Below, one piece after another: positions 8,382 to 17,981 of a stretch of 64,000 bases of DNA (positions are counted from its first letter, which is position 1; every line of letters starts with the position of its first letter). Under the pieces are notes generated by a model, which was not told the DNA's origin, searched no databases, and was given only the letters and a program-made list of their open reading frames with translations. The stretch is from Sphingomonas yabuuchiae (GTDB lineage Bacteria > Pseudomonadota > Alphaproteobacteria > Sphingomonadales > Sphingomonadaceae): positions 62,001-126,000 of the forward strand of contig NZ_LDTF01000009.1 in NCBI RefSeq assembly GCF_001477495.1, written 5' to 3'. A program made the translations under genes and the position numbers.

Positions 8382-10004
8382 ATGAGCGAGCCGCTGCGCG
8401 CCTATGGGTATGTCCGCGTCAGCAATGATGACGAGGACGGCAACAATGCCAGTATTGCGGCCCAGATCGCCGCGATCAAAGACAGGGCGAAGCGCGACGG
8501 CGTCGAGTTGGTCGAGATATTCCAGGAACTGAACGTCTCCGGCCGCAAGCTCCGTCGCCCTCAATTCGACGGAATGATGGCCAAGGCGACGGGGCCGGAG
8601 CGACCGGTGGACATCATCTATGTCTACGCCTTGTCACGCTTTGCCAGACGGCTGCTGACGCAGGTCAACAGCGAGCATAAACTCGAGCAGGCTGGCGTGC
8701 GGCTCATCTCGCTGACCGAAGAATTCGGGGAAGACGCGAATGGTCAGCTCATGCGCGGCCTGTTCGGCGTCTTCAACGAGAAGCACGCCCTCGACTCATC
8801 CATATTCACGCGGCGCGATAGACGCGGAAATGCACAATCAGGATATTTCAACGGCGGGCCGGTGCCGTTCGGCTACCAGGCTCGCACCGTGGTCATCGAA
8901 GGACGCAAGGAACGCCGCAAACTCTTCATCGTGGAGGAAGAAGCCGCCGTCGTTCGAATGATCTACGATCTGGCGCGAAGCGGCCTCCACGGCACGCCAA
9001 TGGGCACACGTGCGATCGCTCAGCATCTGAACGCCTTGGGATACCGGATGCGTGGCCGCGAATTCTTCCACAGCAGCGTCGATGGCATCCTGACCCGCCA
9101 ACATTACGGCGGCCATTATCTCGATCGAACGGCCGACAGCAAAGGTCGAAAGCCCTCGATCGAAGAGAGCATCATCGTGCCATGCCCGGAAATCGTCCCG
9201 CCCAAAATCATCGCAGAGGTCGCGGCACGTCGTGCGAGGGCTGCCCCCAAGGTGACGCCGCCGCGTGTCACCAACGGCCCTACGCTGCTGACCGGTATCC
9301 TGAAGTGCAACGCACCCGGCTGCGGGGCTGGCATGACGATCCGCACCGGCAAGTCGGGCCAATATATCTACTATGCCTGCAACGCGAAGCTGACAGGTGG
9401 TGCCGGGCGCTGTGAGACGCGCGCGATCCGCCAGGACAAGCTCGACGGCATCGTCCTCTCCGTTCTGGCGGATCGTATCCTCCAGCGCGACCGGCTCCTC
9501 GAACTGCTGCAGGCCGTCCTCGAAAAATCCGATACCGCGGATGCGCAGCGACATCAGGATCTCGAGCGTATCAGGCGGGAGAAGATCGAAGCGGAAAAGC
9601 GCATGCGAAGATTGCTGGAAGCGCTTGAGGAGGGCGTGATGTCGGCCAAGGACCCGCTGTTCGCCGAGCGACTCACACAGCACCGTCAGAACGTCGCGCA
9701 ATTGGACGCCAGCGCGCGTAGCCTGACGCTTCAGCTTGAACGAGGACCGCAGCGTATCGGTGAGGAAACGATCGCCAAGTTCGGCAAGCTAATCAGCGAA
9801 CAGCTGAGGGGCGGAAACCCGGCGCTGCGAAAAGCCTATGTCCGGCTGCTGATCGACAATGTCCGCGTGGACAACCAAACCATCCACATCCAGGGCAGCA
9901 AAGCAGCGTTGGAAAGCGCAGTCGTGCGGGACGGCGATGCCGCCATATCCATGGTGCCCGGTTTTGACCGGAAGTGGTGCCGCTTACAGGACTCGAACCT
10001 GTGA
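8382..10004 (+). CDS. Serine recombinase/integrase with zinc ribbon
   Basis: A 540-residue large serine recombinase. The resolvase domain starts with AYGYVRVSND, placing the nucleophile at S14. The catalytic Arg region is YALSRFARR. A Recombinase domain follows (GPVPFGYQ, then the TRAIAQHLNALG helix). A zinc ribbon has C309, C314, C333 and C344, and a coiled coil covers about residues 380-460. It starts at ATG 8382 after an AGGA ribosome binding site. The gene ends inside the tRNA-Thr gene: its last nine residues (WCRLQDSNL) and stop are read from the antisense of the tRNA 3' end. The enzyme probably catalyses integration and excision of the island at this tRNA. All catalytic motifs look intact. 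Confidence 0.88.
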   Translation: MSEPLRAYGYVRVSNDDEDGNNASIAAQIAAIKDRAKRDGVELVEIFQELNVSGRKLRRPQFDGMMAKATGPERPVDIIYVYALSRFARRLLTQVNSEHKLEQAGVRLISLTEEFGEDANGQLMRGLFGVFNEKHALDSSIFTRRDRRGNAQSGYFNGGPVPFGYQARTVVIEGRKERRKLFIVEEEAAVVRMIYDLARSGLHGTPMGTRAIAQHLNALGYRMRGREFFHSSVDGILTRQHYGGHYLDRTADSKGRKPSIEESIIVPCPEIVPPKIIAEVAARRARAAPKVTPPRVTNGPTLLTGILKCNAPGCGAGMTIRTGKSGQYIYYACNAKLTGGAGRCETRAIRQDKLDGIVLSVLADRILQRDRLLELLQAVLEKSDTADAQRHQDLERIRREKIEAEKRMRRLLEALEEGVMSAKDPLFAERLTQHRQNVAQLDASARSLTLQLERGPQRIGEETIAKFGKLISEQLRGGNPALRKAYVRLLIDNVRVDNQTIHIQGSKAALESAVVRDGDAAISMVPGFDRKWCRLQDSNL

Positions 10005-10050
10005 CCCCCGCATTACGAATGCGATGCTCTACCAGCTGAGCTAAAGCGGC
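9975..10050 (-). tRNA. tRNA-Thr (anticodon CGT)
   Basis: Read on the minus strand, 76 bases fold as a cloverleaf: acceptor GCCGCTT with AAGCGGC, D arm GCTC/GAGC, anticodon stem TCGCA/TGCGG with loop TTCGTAA giving anticodon CGT, T arm ACAGG/CCTGT with loop TTCGAGT, and an encoded ACCA end. It decodes ACG (Thr). Its 3' 30 bases overlap the recombinase coding sequence on the other strand, marking it as the island attachment gene. Confidence 0.95.
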
Positions 10051-10089
10051 CCGTCTCGTGAACCGGCTGGTGTCCGGTCAGGTGGGGGC

Positions 10090-10117
10090 GCTTAACAGAT
10101 CGTTGGGGGGCTGGCAA
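10090..10117 (-). promoter_or_regulatory. Probable tRNA-Thr promoter
   Basis: On the minus strand TTGCCA (10117-10112) is followed after about 15-16 bases by a TTAAG-type -10 element near 10095-10090. This lies about 40 bases upstream of the mature tRNA 5' end. The arrangement resembles strong stable-RNA promoters in sphingomonads. Prediction by eye only. Confidence 0.4.
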
Positions 10118-10148
10118 GCGGCTTTGCGATCTTCATCTATGGTTAACT

Positions 10149-11000
10149 ATGTCGGGGCATGACAGGATCATGACCAGGAAGACCGTCATGGACCGCGAGC
10201 CGCAAAATCCCCGGAATCCTGTTTCGGCTCGTCCGGCGGGCGAAATTGCGGGCGGGGCGGAGGATGCGTTGTCGCGGCTGGGCGGGGCGGAGCGGCGGCT
10301 TCATGCGCGGGCCTATCATCATTGGGTGTCGCTGTCGGGGGAGGCGCGGTTTCCCTCGATCCGGGCGCTGGATACCGAGGCGATCGGCGACTTTGCCGCC
10401 AATTCGGTGCTGCTGGATTTTCGCGGCGACCGGATCGACCCGGCCATCGCCTATATCGGCCAGGCGCTGCGCGAGGAGTGCGGCACGGTGGCGCGACCGA
10501 CGCGGATCGGGGAATTGCCCGAGGCGTCGTTGCTGGCGCGGCTGACCCGGCATTTCGACCATGTGCTGGCCGATCAGGTTCCGGCCGGTTTCGAGGCCGA
10601 GTTCGTCAACGCGCGCGGGCGCATGACGCTGTATCGCGGGATATTGCTGCCTTATTCGTCCGACGGGTTGATGATCGATTTTATCCACGGCGTCCTGAGC
10701 TGGAAGGAAGTGGCCGATCCGCTGTTGCAGGCGACGCTTGATTCGGAATTGATGGATTCGGCTGGCGAGGCGATTACGCCACCGCCACCGGGTTCGGCTG
10801 CCGCGCTATGGAACGGCCCGTCGTCCTCCAGCGGTGGGGGAGTAAAAGCTATCGCTAACATGACAGGGCCGATCGATGCGGAGCCTGGCGCACCCGTTGT
10901 AATGGTCGGGCACGTCGCCGAGGATGGTAGCGTTGCCATCACTGGAACGGTGGTTGGAGACGCGCGCTTGGCCGAAAGGGTGTTGCGCGCTTCGCAATGA
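10149..11000 (+). CDS. PAS domain protein
   Basis: A 283-residue protein. The central part, about residues 45-185, resembles the alphaproteobacterial PAS_5-type domain: HARAYHHWVSLSGEARFPS, then VLLDFRGD and FEAEFVNARGRMTLYRGILLP. There is no kinase, GGDEF or HTH output domain; the C-terminal 90 residues are proline-, serine- and glycine-rich and probably disordered. It sits 80 bases upstream of the NAD-glutamate dehydrogenase gene in the same direction and may be co-transcribed with it. In-frame ATGs at 10170 and 10188 are alternative starts, the latter with an AGGA ribosome binding site. The ligand is unknown. Confidence 0.7.
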   Translation: MSGHDRIMTRKTVMDREPQNPRNPVSARPAGEIAGGAEDALSRLGGAERRLHARAYHHWVSLSGEARFPSIRALDTEAIGDFAANSVLLDFRGDRIDPAIAYIGQALREECGTVARPTRIGELPEASLLARLTRHFDHVLADQVPAGFEAEFVNARGRMTLYRGILLPYSSDGLMIDFIHGVLSWKEVADPLLQATLDSELMDSAGEAITPPPPGSAAALWNGPSSSSGGGVKAIANMTGPIDAEPGAPVVMVGHVAEDGSVAITGTVVGDARLAERVLRASQ

Positions 11001-11080
11001 AAATTGCGCTGCGGCGCAACATCTTTTCTCTGGCGGCGAAGGGTTGAGCGCCGCGAGAGCCCGGCCTAGGACTTGGCACC

Positions 11081-14000
11081 ATGGCACCGAATATGTCGCA
11101 TCCGATGGCCGACGCGATTGCCGCGCGGCTGACCCAGGGCGCCCTTCCGGCGGAGTTGCAGGGGTTCGGCCCCGCGGAGGTGGCTGCTGCGGCGGCCTTC
11201 GTCGCGGGCGTGGCGCAACAGCGCTCGCCGGGCGAACCGTCGATCGCGCTGGAGCCGATGTCGGGCGACGACACGCATCGCCGGATGCGCCTGGCCATCG
11301 TCAATGACGACATGCCCTTCCTGGTCGATTCGATCGCGGCGATGGTCGGCGCGGACGGTATCGCGATCGACCGCGTGATCCACCCCGTTCTGCCCGTCAC
11401 CCGCGACGGCGAGGGACAGCTTCAGGCCATCGGCACGGGCGGAAAGTCCGAATCTTTCATCTATCTGGAAATGGAACGCGCCGATGCGCGCGACCGGCGC
11501 GGGCTGGTCGACGATCTGCGCGCGGTACTGGCCGATGTCCGGGCCGCCGTCGCGGACTGGTCGGGGTTGCAGGACGCGTTGGCCGCCGATGCGACGACGT
11601 TGGGCGAAAAGAATGGCGAGGGCGCGGCGCTCCTTCTGTGGTTCCTGGGTGGCAAGCTGACGCTGCTGGGCCATGAGAAATGGTATGAGGATGGTCGCGA
11701 CGCGCCCGCGCTCGGCGTCGCGCGGACGCCGCACAAGGTGCCGCTGCTCGCCGACACCTCGCGCCAGCGCGCGCTGGATTATTTCGTAGAGGGCGGGGCG
11801 GCGCCGCTGCTGCTCAAGTCGAATGCGATCTCGACCGTACATCGCTCGGTGCCGCTCGACCTGGTGCTGGTACCGGTGATGGAAGGGGGCCGCGTCGTCG
11901 GCCTGTCGATCCATGCCGGGCTGTGGACCAGCGCCGCGCTGGCCAGCCCGCCGCATGAGGTGCCGGTGCTGCGCACGCGCCTCGCCGCGCTCCAGGCCAA
12001 GTTCGGTTTCGACCCGCGCGGCCATACCGGCAAGGCGCTGACCCATGCGCTGACCGCGCTGCCGCATGATCTGGTGACGGCGTTCCCGGCCGAGGCGCTG
12101 GAGCAGCTGGCGCTGACCGCCATGTCGCTGGCCGACCGTCCGCGCCCCGAACTGGTGCTGATCCGCTCGGTCTTGCAGCGACATCTGTTCGCCTTTGTCT
12201 GGCTGCCGCGCGACGAACTGACCACCGCGCGGCGCGTCGCGATCGGCGAGATGCTGGGCGAGGCCGCCAATGGCTCGCTGCTCAACTGGTCGATCGCGCT
12301 GGAGGACGGCGTCGTCGCGCTGATCCGCTACACCATCGACCTGCGCCAGGACGGCCGCCTGCCCGATACGGCGGCCTTGTCGGAACGGCTGCGCAAGATG
12401 GTGCGCGGCTGGATGCCCGATGTCGAGGCGGCGCTGGCGGAGAAAATTCCCGCGCCGCGCGCCGCGCGTCTGGCGTTGCGCTGGGCCAATGGCTTCCCGA
12501 CCAATTACCGCAATGTCAGCGACGCATCGGAAGCCGCCGCCGACATTCTGCGCCTGTCGAGCTTGGAGAATGAGGGGAGCCGGTCGGTTCGCCTTTTCCC
12601 GGTCCAGCCGGGGCAGGACCGCCAGCTGAAAATCTACAAGCTGAACGGCGCGCTGCCCTTGTCGGACGCGGTGCCGGTGCTGGAGAATTTCGGCTTCCGC
12701 GTGATCGGCGAACTGCCGACGCGGCTGCGCGACGAGGCCGATCCCTTCGTCCACGACTTCATCGTCGAGACCGAGGCGACCACCGAGCCCAAGGGCGCGG
12801 CGGTGCTGGAGGGGGCGATCGCCGCCGTGCTGGAGGGCCAGGCGGAGAATGACGCGTTCAACCGCCTGATCGTCGATGTCGGCCTCAGCCCGCAGGCGGT
12901 GGTGCTGTTCCGCGCCTGGTTCCGTTATCTGCGCCAGGCGGGGCTGCCTTATGGGTTGACCACGGTGGTCGATGCGCTGCGTCGCGCGCCCAAGCTGGCG
13001 ACTGCGCTGATCGAGCGGTTTACCGCCGCGCATGATCCGAAGGCGACCGGCGATATCGCCGCCGCCGATGCCGCTATCGTGGCGGGCCTCGATGCCGTGT
13101 CGGCGATCGACGACGATCGTATCCTGCGCAGCTTCCGCGACATGATCGCCGCCACGCTGCGCACCAACGCCTTTGCCGAGGCGGGCAAGGAGGCGCTGGC
13201 CTTCAAGCTGGACAGCCACAAGATTCCGGGGCTGCCCGCGCCGCTGCCGTGGCGCGAAATCTGGGTCTATTCCCCGCGTGTCGAGGGCATCCATCTGCGC
13301 GCCGGACCCGTGGCGCGTGGCGGGCTACGCTGGTCGGATCGCCGCGACGACTTCCGCACCGAAATCCTGGGCCTGATGAAGGCGCAGCGGGTGAAAAACG
13401 CGGTCATCGTGCCGACCGGCGCGAAGGGTGGTTTCTATCCCAAGCAGCTGCCGTCGCCCGTCACCGATCGCGACGGCTGGGCCGCCGAGGGCAAGGAAAG
13501 CTACCGCGTGTTCATCCGCGCGCTGCTGTCGATCACCGACAATATCGTCGAGGGCGCGGTGGTGCATCCGGACGGCGTGCGCGTGCTGGACGGCGAAGAC
13601 CCCTATTTCGTGGTCGCCGCCGACAAGGGCACCGCGACCTTCTCCGACGTCGCCAATGCGCTGGCGCTGGAGCGCGGCTTCTGGCTGGGCGACGCCTTCG
13701 CCTCCGGCGGCAGCCAGGGTTATGACCACAAGGCGATGGGCATCACCGCCAAGGGCGCCTGGGTCTCGGTGCAGCGGCACTTCGCCGAGCGCGGCGTGGA
13801 CGTGCAGACGCAACCCATCCGCGTCGTCGGCTGCGGCGACATGTCGGGCGACGTGTTCGGCAACGGGATGCTCCTGTCCAAGGCGATCAAGCTGGTCGCC
13901 GCGTTCGACCATCGCCACATCTTCCTCGATCCGAACCCCGATCCCGCGACGAGCTGGGACGAGCGGGCGCGCATGTTCGCGCTCCCCCGGTCGAGCTGGG

Positions 14001-15694
14001 CGGATTATGGCACCAGCCTGATCTCGGCGGGCGGCGGCGTCTTCCCGCGTTCGGCCAAGACGATCCCGCTGTCGGACGAAATCCGCGAGGCTTTGGGCAT
14101 CACCGCCACCTCGCTGGAACCGGCGGCTTTGATCTCGGCGATCCTGAAGGCCCCGGCCGACCTGCTTTGGTTCGGCGGAATCGGCACCTACATCAAGGCG
14201 GCGGCGGAGAATAACGTCCAGGTCGGCGACCCGGCCAATGACCGCCTGCGCGTCGATGCCGAGGATCTGCGCGTCACCGCGATCGGCGAGGGCGCGAACC
14301 TCGGCGTGACGCAGGCCGCGCGCATCGCCTTTGCCGAGCGCGGTGGCCGGATCAACACCGACTTCATCGACAATTCGGCGGGCGTCGACTGCTCGGATAA
14401 CGAGGTCAACATAAAGATCGCGCTCAACCGCGAGATGATCGAGGGCCGTCTGGCGGAGGGCGACCGCAACACGCTGCTCGCCTCGATGACCGATGACGTG
14501 GCGCATCTGGTACTGGAGGATAACCGCCTCCAGACTTTGGGCCTGTCGATCGCCGAGGCGGACGGCGCGGGCGCGATGCCAAGCTATGTCCGCGTCATCG
14601 AAATCTTCGAGAGCGCCGGGCGGCTCGACCGCGCGGTCGAGGGTCTGGGCAGCAACGACGTGCTGTTGCGGCGCGGGCAGGACGGGATTCCGCTGACCCG
14701 GCCCGAACTGGCGGTGCTGCTGGCGACGGCCAAGCTGACGCTGCAGGACGCGATCGAGAACAGCGCGCTGGCGTTGGACGACGAACTGCTCCCCGATCTG
14801 CGCGCGGCCTTCCCGCCCGCGATGCAAGAGGCGTTCGGCGAGGCGATCGACCAGCATCGCCTGCGCGGCGAGATCGTCGCGACGAAGCTCGCCAACCGGA
14901 TCGTCAATCGGATGGGCATCCTCCATCCGTTCGAGCTGGCGGAGGAAGAGGGCGCGGCGATGGCCGATATCGCGGCGATGTTCGTCGTGGTCGAGCGGCT
15001 GTTCGATCTGCCCGCCCTGTGGACCGCGATCGAGACGGCGGCGATGCCCGAAGCGGCGCGTATCGCGCTGTTCGACGAGGTGGCGCGCGCGACCCGTTCG
15101 CAGATCGCCGACCTGTTGCGCTCCATGCCTTCGGGCACCTCGCCCGGCGCGGCGCTGGAGCGGTTGCAGCCGGGCATTGCGCGGCTGGCGGCGGAAACGC
15201 CCGCGCTTCTGCGCGAAGAGGCCAAGGCGCAGAGCGCGCGGGTCGTCGCGGCGCTGGAGGAAGCGGGCGCGCCCGCCGATCTCGCGGCGCGGGTGGTGCG
15301 CGTGTCCGAACTCGACGGCGCGGTCGGCCTGGCCGATCTGGGCCAGCGGCTGTCGCTCGACGAGACGCGGCTGACCCATGCCTTCACCCGCCTGGGTCAG
15401 GCGCTCGGTCTCGACTGGGCACAGGGCCAGGCGGCGCGGATCAGCCCGAGCGATCCGTGGGAGCGTTTGCTGATCGCGGGCCTCGCGCGCGATTTCCAGC
15501 AGCAGCGGCTCGACTTCCTCGGCCGTGCAGGCGCGACCGACCCCGAAGCGGCGGTCGAGGCCTGGCTGGAGCGCAATGCCGCGCGGGTCGGCCAGTTCAA
15601 GGCGGTGATCGACCGCGCCCGCCTGGCCGCCCAGCCCAACGCCGCGATGCTGGCCCAGATCGCAGGGCAAGCGCGGGTGCTGCTGGGCCGGTAA
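11081..15694 (+). CDS. gdhB: NAD-specific glutamate dehydrogenase, large 180-kDa type
   Basis: A 1537-residue cytosolic enzyme converting glutamate to 2-oxoglutarate and ammonia with NAD+. Length and layout match the GDH-180 class: a long N-terminal part with ACT-like regulatory segments (residues 1 to about 700), a catalytic core at about 720-1240 and a helical C-terminal domain. The core contains GGLRWSDRRDDF near residue 747 and PTGAKGGFYPK with K782, then the nucleotide-binding region around DMSGDVFGNGML. It is mainly catabolic, feeding the TCA cycle during growth on amino acids. A strong hairpin follows the stop. Two very long antisense frames opposite this gene are composition artefacts. 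Confidence 0.95.
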   Translation: MAPNMSHPMADAIAARLTQGALPAELQGFGPAEVAAAAAFVAGVAQQRSPGEPSIALEPMSGDDTHRRMRLAIVNDDMPFLVDSIAAMVGADGIAIDRVIHPVLPVTRDGEGQLQAIGTGGKSESFIYLEMERADARDRRGLVDDLRAVLADVRAAVADWSGLQDALAADATTLGEKNGEGAALLLWFLGGKLTLLGHEKWYEDGRDAPALGVARTPHKVPLLADTSRQRALDYFVEGGAAPLLLKSNAISTVHRSVPLDLVLVPVMEGGRVVGLSIHAGLWTSAALASPPHEVPVLRTRLAALQAKFGFDPRGHTGKALTHALTALPHDLVTAFPAEALEQLALTAMSLADRPRPELVLIRSVLQRHLFAFVWLPRDELTTARRVAIGEMLGEAANGSLLNWSIALEDGVVALIRYTIDLRQDGRLPDTAALSERLRKMVRGWMPDVEAALAEKIPAPRAARLALRWANGFPTNYRNVSDASEAAADILRLSSLENEGSRSVRLFPVQPGQDRQLKIYKLNGALPLSDAVPVLENFGFRVIGELPTRLRDEADPFVHDFIVETEATTEPKGAAVLEGAIAAVLEGQAENDAFNRLIVDVGLSPQAVVLFRAWFRYLRQAGLPYGLTTVVDALRRAPKLATALIERFTAAHDPKATGDIAAADAAIVAGLDAVSAIDDDRILRSFRDMIAATLRTNAFAEAGKEALAFKLDSHKIPGLPAPLPWREIWVYSPRVEGIHLRAGPVARGGLRWSDRRDDFRTEILGLMKAQRVKNAVIVPTGAKGGFYPKQLPSPVTDRDGWAAEGKESYRVFIRALLSITDNIVEGAVVHPDGVRVLDGEDPYFVVAADKGTATFSDVANALALERGFWLGDAFASGGSQGYDHKAMGITAKGAWVSVQRHFAERGVDVQTQPIRVVGCGDMSGDVFGNGMLLSKAIKLVAAFDHRHIFLDPNPDPATSWDERARMFALPRSSWADYGTSLISAGGGVFPRSAKTIPLSDEIREALGITATSLEPAALISAILKAPADLLWFGGIGTYIKAAAENNVQVGDPANDRLRVDAEDLRVTAIGEGANLGVTQAARIAFAERGGRINTDFIDNSAGVDCSDNEVNIKIALNREMIEGRLAEGDRNTLLASMTDDVAHLVLEDNRLQTLGLSIAEADGAGAMPSYVRVIEIFESAGRLDRAVEGLGSNDVLLRRGQDGIPLTRPELAVLLATAKLTLQDAIENSALALDDELLPDLRAAFPPAMQEAFGEAIDQHRLRGEIVATKLANRIVNRMGILHPFELAEEEGAAMADIAAMFVVVERLFDLPALWTAIETAAMPEAARIALFDEVARATRSQIADLLRSMPSGTSPGAALERLQPGIARLAAETPALLREEAKAQSARVVAALEEAGAPADLAARVVRVSELDGAVGLADLGQRLSLDETRLTHAFTRLGQALGLDWAQGQAARISPSDPWERLLIAGLARDFQQQRLDFLGRAGATDPEAAVEAWLERNAARVGQFKAVIDRARLAAQPNAAMLAQIAGQARVLLGR

Positions 15695-15769
15695 AGGGGA
15701 GGGCGAGCAAACCCTCTTCTGTTCCCCGGCGAAGGCCGGGGTCCAGTTCCTTTGCCGTGAGAGGCGCGC

Positions 15770-15808
15770 AAAACGCCGCGTGGGAGGCCTCTCCTACGCG
15801 GCGTTTTC
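15770..15808 (+). terminator. Rho-independent terminator-like hairpin after gdhB
   Basis: AAAACGCCGCGT at 15770-15781 pairs perfectly with ACGCGGCGTTTT at 15796-15807, a 12-bp stem with a 14-base loop and T-run at the 3' side. It is 75 bases after the gdhB stop. Because both arms have A/T tails it could also act on the opposite strand. Confidence 0.7.
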
Positions 15809-15843
15809 TTGTTCACGCGAAGCCGCGATGACGCAAAGAGCTT

Positions 15844-16026
15844 TGGTTCGCGCGGAGACGCGGAGGCGCGGAGAAGAAGGTTGGTTCGCGCGGAGGCGCA
15901 GAGGACGCAGAGAGGTCGGGCCGCGCGCAGCGCCCTCTATTCGTTAGCGCGGAAGATAAGAGGGCCGCTGGCGCGGCAGGCGAGACACCTCCGCGTCTCC
16001 GCGCCTCCGCGCGAACCAACCTTCTT
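15844..16026. repeat. Long inverted repeat, GGTTCGCGCGGAGRCGCGGAG family
   Basis: The left arm (from 15844) has repeated GCGCGGAG/GACGCGGAG words; the right arm (about 15985-16026) is its reverse complement, CCTCCGCGTCTCCGCGCC through GCGAACCAACC. The middle holds about 90 bases of unrelated sequence. A second copy of the same family lies at 44,052-44,213. It sits between the convergent gdhB and aminopeptidase P genes and contains no transposase, so it looks like a non-autonomous, MITE- or REP-like element. Confidence 0.75.
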
Positions 16027-16058
16027 TTTCTTCGCGTCCTCGCGGCGTCGCGTGCGAA

Positions 16059-17849
16059 TCAGATCGCCGCGCACTTCTCCAGCAGCCAGTCGCGATCCGC
16101 GCTCTCCAATTCCGGCGCCAGAACCTCCGCCACCCGCGCATGATAGGCGTTGAGCCAGTCCCGCTCCTCCGCGGTCAGCAACTCCGCCACGATCAGCGTC
16201 CGCTCGATCGGGCAAAGGGTCAGCGTCTCGAAGCCCAGCATGTCCCGGTCCGCACCCGCGATGGCGCGCGGTTCGACCAGCACCAGATTCTCGATGCGGA
16301 TGCCATATTCGCCCGCCTTGTAATAACCCGGCTCGTTGGACAGCATCATGCCCGCGCGCAGCGGCTCCATCGCCGCGCCGCCGGGATAGTTGGGCGCAGC
16401 GATACGTTGCGGCCCCTCATGCACCGACAGATAGGCGCCGACACCGTGGCCGGTGCCATGGGCGTAATCCAGCCCGACCTCCCAGAGCGGCCGCCGCGCC
16501 AACGAATCCAGATGCCCGCCCAACGTTCCGTCCGGGAAGACGGCGGTGGCGAGGGCGATATGCCCCTTCAACACGCGGGTGAAGCGGTCGCGCATTTCGT
16601 CTGTGGGCGTACCGATCGGCATGACGCGGGTGATGTCGGTGGTGCCGTCCTGATACTGCCCGCCGGAGTCGATCAGGAAGAGCTGGCCTGGCTCGATCGC
16701 AGCATTCGAGTCTTCGGTAACGTGATAATGCGGGCTGGCACCGTGCGCGCCGGTCGCCGAGATGGTCGAGAAGCTGGTGTCCTTGAGCAGCCCGGTCGCC
16801 TCACGGCACGCGAGCAACCGTGCGGCGGCGGACAACTCGGTCTGGCCGCCCTTGGGGCATTCCTCCTCCACCCAACGCAGGAAGCGCACCATCGCCGCGC
16901 CGTCGCGGACCGAGGCGGCGCGGTGCCCGGCGACCTCGGCGGGGTTCTTGATCGCCTTGGTCAGCACCACCGGGTCGCGAAGCGCCAGCACCTTGGCCCC
17001 GCCTGCTTCCAGCGCTTGCGCGATGGCGGCCACGGCGCGCTCGGGATCGGCCACGATACGCTTGCCCGCAAAGCCGGTCAGATACCCCTCGAACGCCGCG
17101 CGGTCGTGCAGCCGTACCGCATTGCCCAGATGCGCCCGCACCTCGGGCGTGATCTTCTGAGGGGACACGAACAGGTCGGTCTCGCCGTCGGCATGCACGA
17201 TGGCATAGGACAGCGCGACCGGCGTATGCGCGACATCGGTCCCGCGCACGTTCAGCGCCCAGGCGATCGAGTCGAGCGCCGACAGCACCACCGCGTCCGC
17301 CCGCTGCTCGGCCAGCCATTCGCCGATCCGCGCGCGCTTGGCGGCCGAGCTTTCGCCCGCCACCGCTTCGTCCTGCACGGTGAGCACGGCAGGGGAGGGG
17401 GCGGGGCGGTCGGTCCAGATCGCGTCGATCGGGTTGACGGTGACGGCGACCAGTTCCGCCTCGCGGTCGGCGAGCGCGGCGGTCATGTCGGCCACCTGCT
17501 GGCGGGTGTGCAGCCACGGGTCGTACCCGATCCGCTGCCCCGCCGCCGTCTCTCGACCCAGCCAGCCCGCCACGCTGTCCTGCGGCACCGGAATATAGGC
17601 ATAGTCCTCGCCCGACACCTGCTCGCGCACCTGAAGGGTATAGCGCCCATCGGTGAAGATCGCCGCCTTGGTCGTCAGCACCACCGCCGACCCCGCCGAG
17701 CCGCCAAAGCCGGTCAGCCAGCCAAGGCGCTGCGCATAGTCGCCGACATATTCGCTCATATGCTCATCGGTCAGCGGCACGACGAAACCGTCGAGCCCCC
17801 GGGCGGCGAGTTCGGCGCGGAGGGCGGCAAGGCGGGCGGAATGGGACAT
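16059..17849 (-). CDS. M24 family aminopeptidase P (Xaa-Pro aminopeptidase)
   Basis: A 596-residue metallopeptidase of the long, three-domain aminopeptidase P type: two creatinase N-like domains, then a pita-bread catalytic domain with a C-terminal extension. Metal-ligand motifs are visible: IDSGGQYQDGTTDITR with two Asp, HGTGHGVGAYLSVHEG with the His pair, and LSNEPGYYKAGEYGIRIEN with the two Glu. It removes N-terminal residues preceding proline, probably in the cytosol, since no signal peptide is seen. I chose ATG 17849 (MSHSARLAALRAEL); the open frame continues 6 codons upstream. It is convergent with gdhB, with an inverted repeat between them. Confidence 0.9.
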   Translation of the reverse strand: MSHSARLAALRAELAARGLDGFVVPLTDEHMSEYVGDYAQRLGWLTGFGGSAGSAVVLTTKAAIFTDGRYTLQVREQVSGEDYAYIPVPQDSVAGWLGRETAAGQRIGYDPWLHTRQQVADMTAALADREAELVAVTVNPIDAIWTDRPAPSPAVLTVQDEAVAGESSAAKRARIGEWLAEQRADAVVLSALDSIAWALNVRGTDVAHTPVALSYAIVHADGETDLFVSPQKITPEVRAHLGNAVRLHDRAAFEGYLTGFAGKRIVADPERAVAAIAQALEAGGAKVLALRDPVVLTKAIKNPAEVAGHRAASVRDGAAMVRFLRWVEEECPKGGQTELSAAARLLACREATGLLKDTSFSTISATGAHGASPHYHVTEDSNAAIEPGQLFLIDSGGQYQDGTTDITRVMPIGTPTDEMRDRFTRVLKGHIALATAVFPDGTLGGHLDSLARRPLWEVGLDYAHGTGHGVGAYLSVHEGPQRIAAPNYPGGAAMEPLRAGMMLSNEPGYYKAGEYGIRIENLVLVEPRAIAGADRDMLGFETLTLCPIERTLIVAELLTAEERDWLNAYHARVAEVLAPELESADRDWLLEKCAAI

Positions 17850-17981
17850 GGAACGGCCTGACAGCAATGGGAAACGCGGCCGGTCTAGCCCTCCGCCCGC
17901 ACAGCGTCGAGCCTCACGGCGGGCTTGCCGATCTTGTCAGACCATATACGATCCGGGAATGGCGGCAGGTGGGAGGATGCT

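Noticed and set aside
11066..15670. Two very long minus-strand open frames (742 and 781 codons) opposite the glutamate dehydrogenase gene
   Set aside because: They arise from high GC and strong third-position bias of the real gene; their products are Arg/Gln/His-rich with no known domain.
15844..16026. Possible CRISPR array because of repeated GCGCGGAG words
   Set aside because: Units are not evenly spaced, there are no unique spacers of constant length, and the block is an inverted repeat. No cas genes are present.
16140..17861. A 573-codon plus-strand frame opposite aminopeptidase P
   Set aside because: No family-like sequence; the minus strand carries all metal-ligand motifs.
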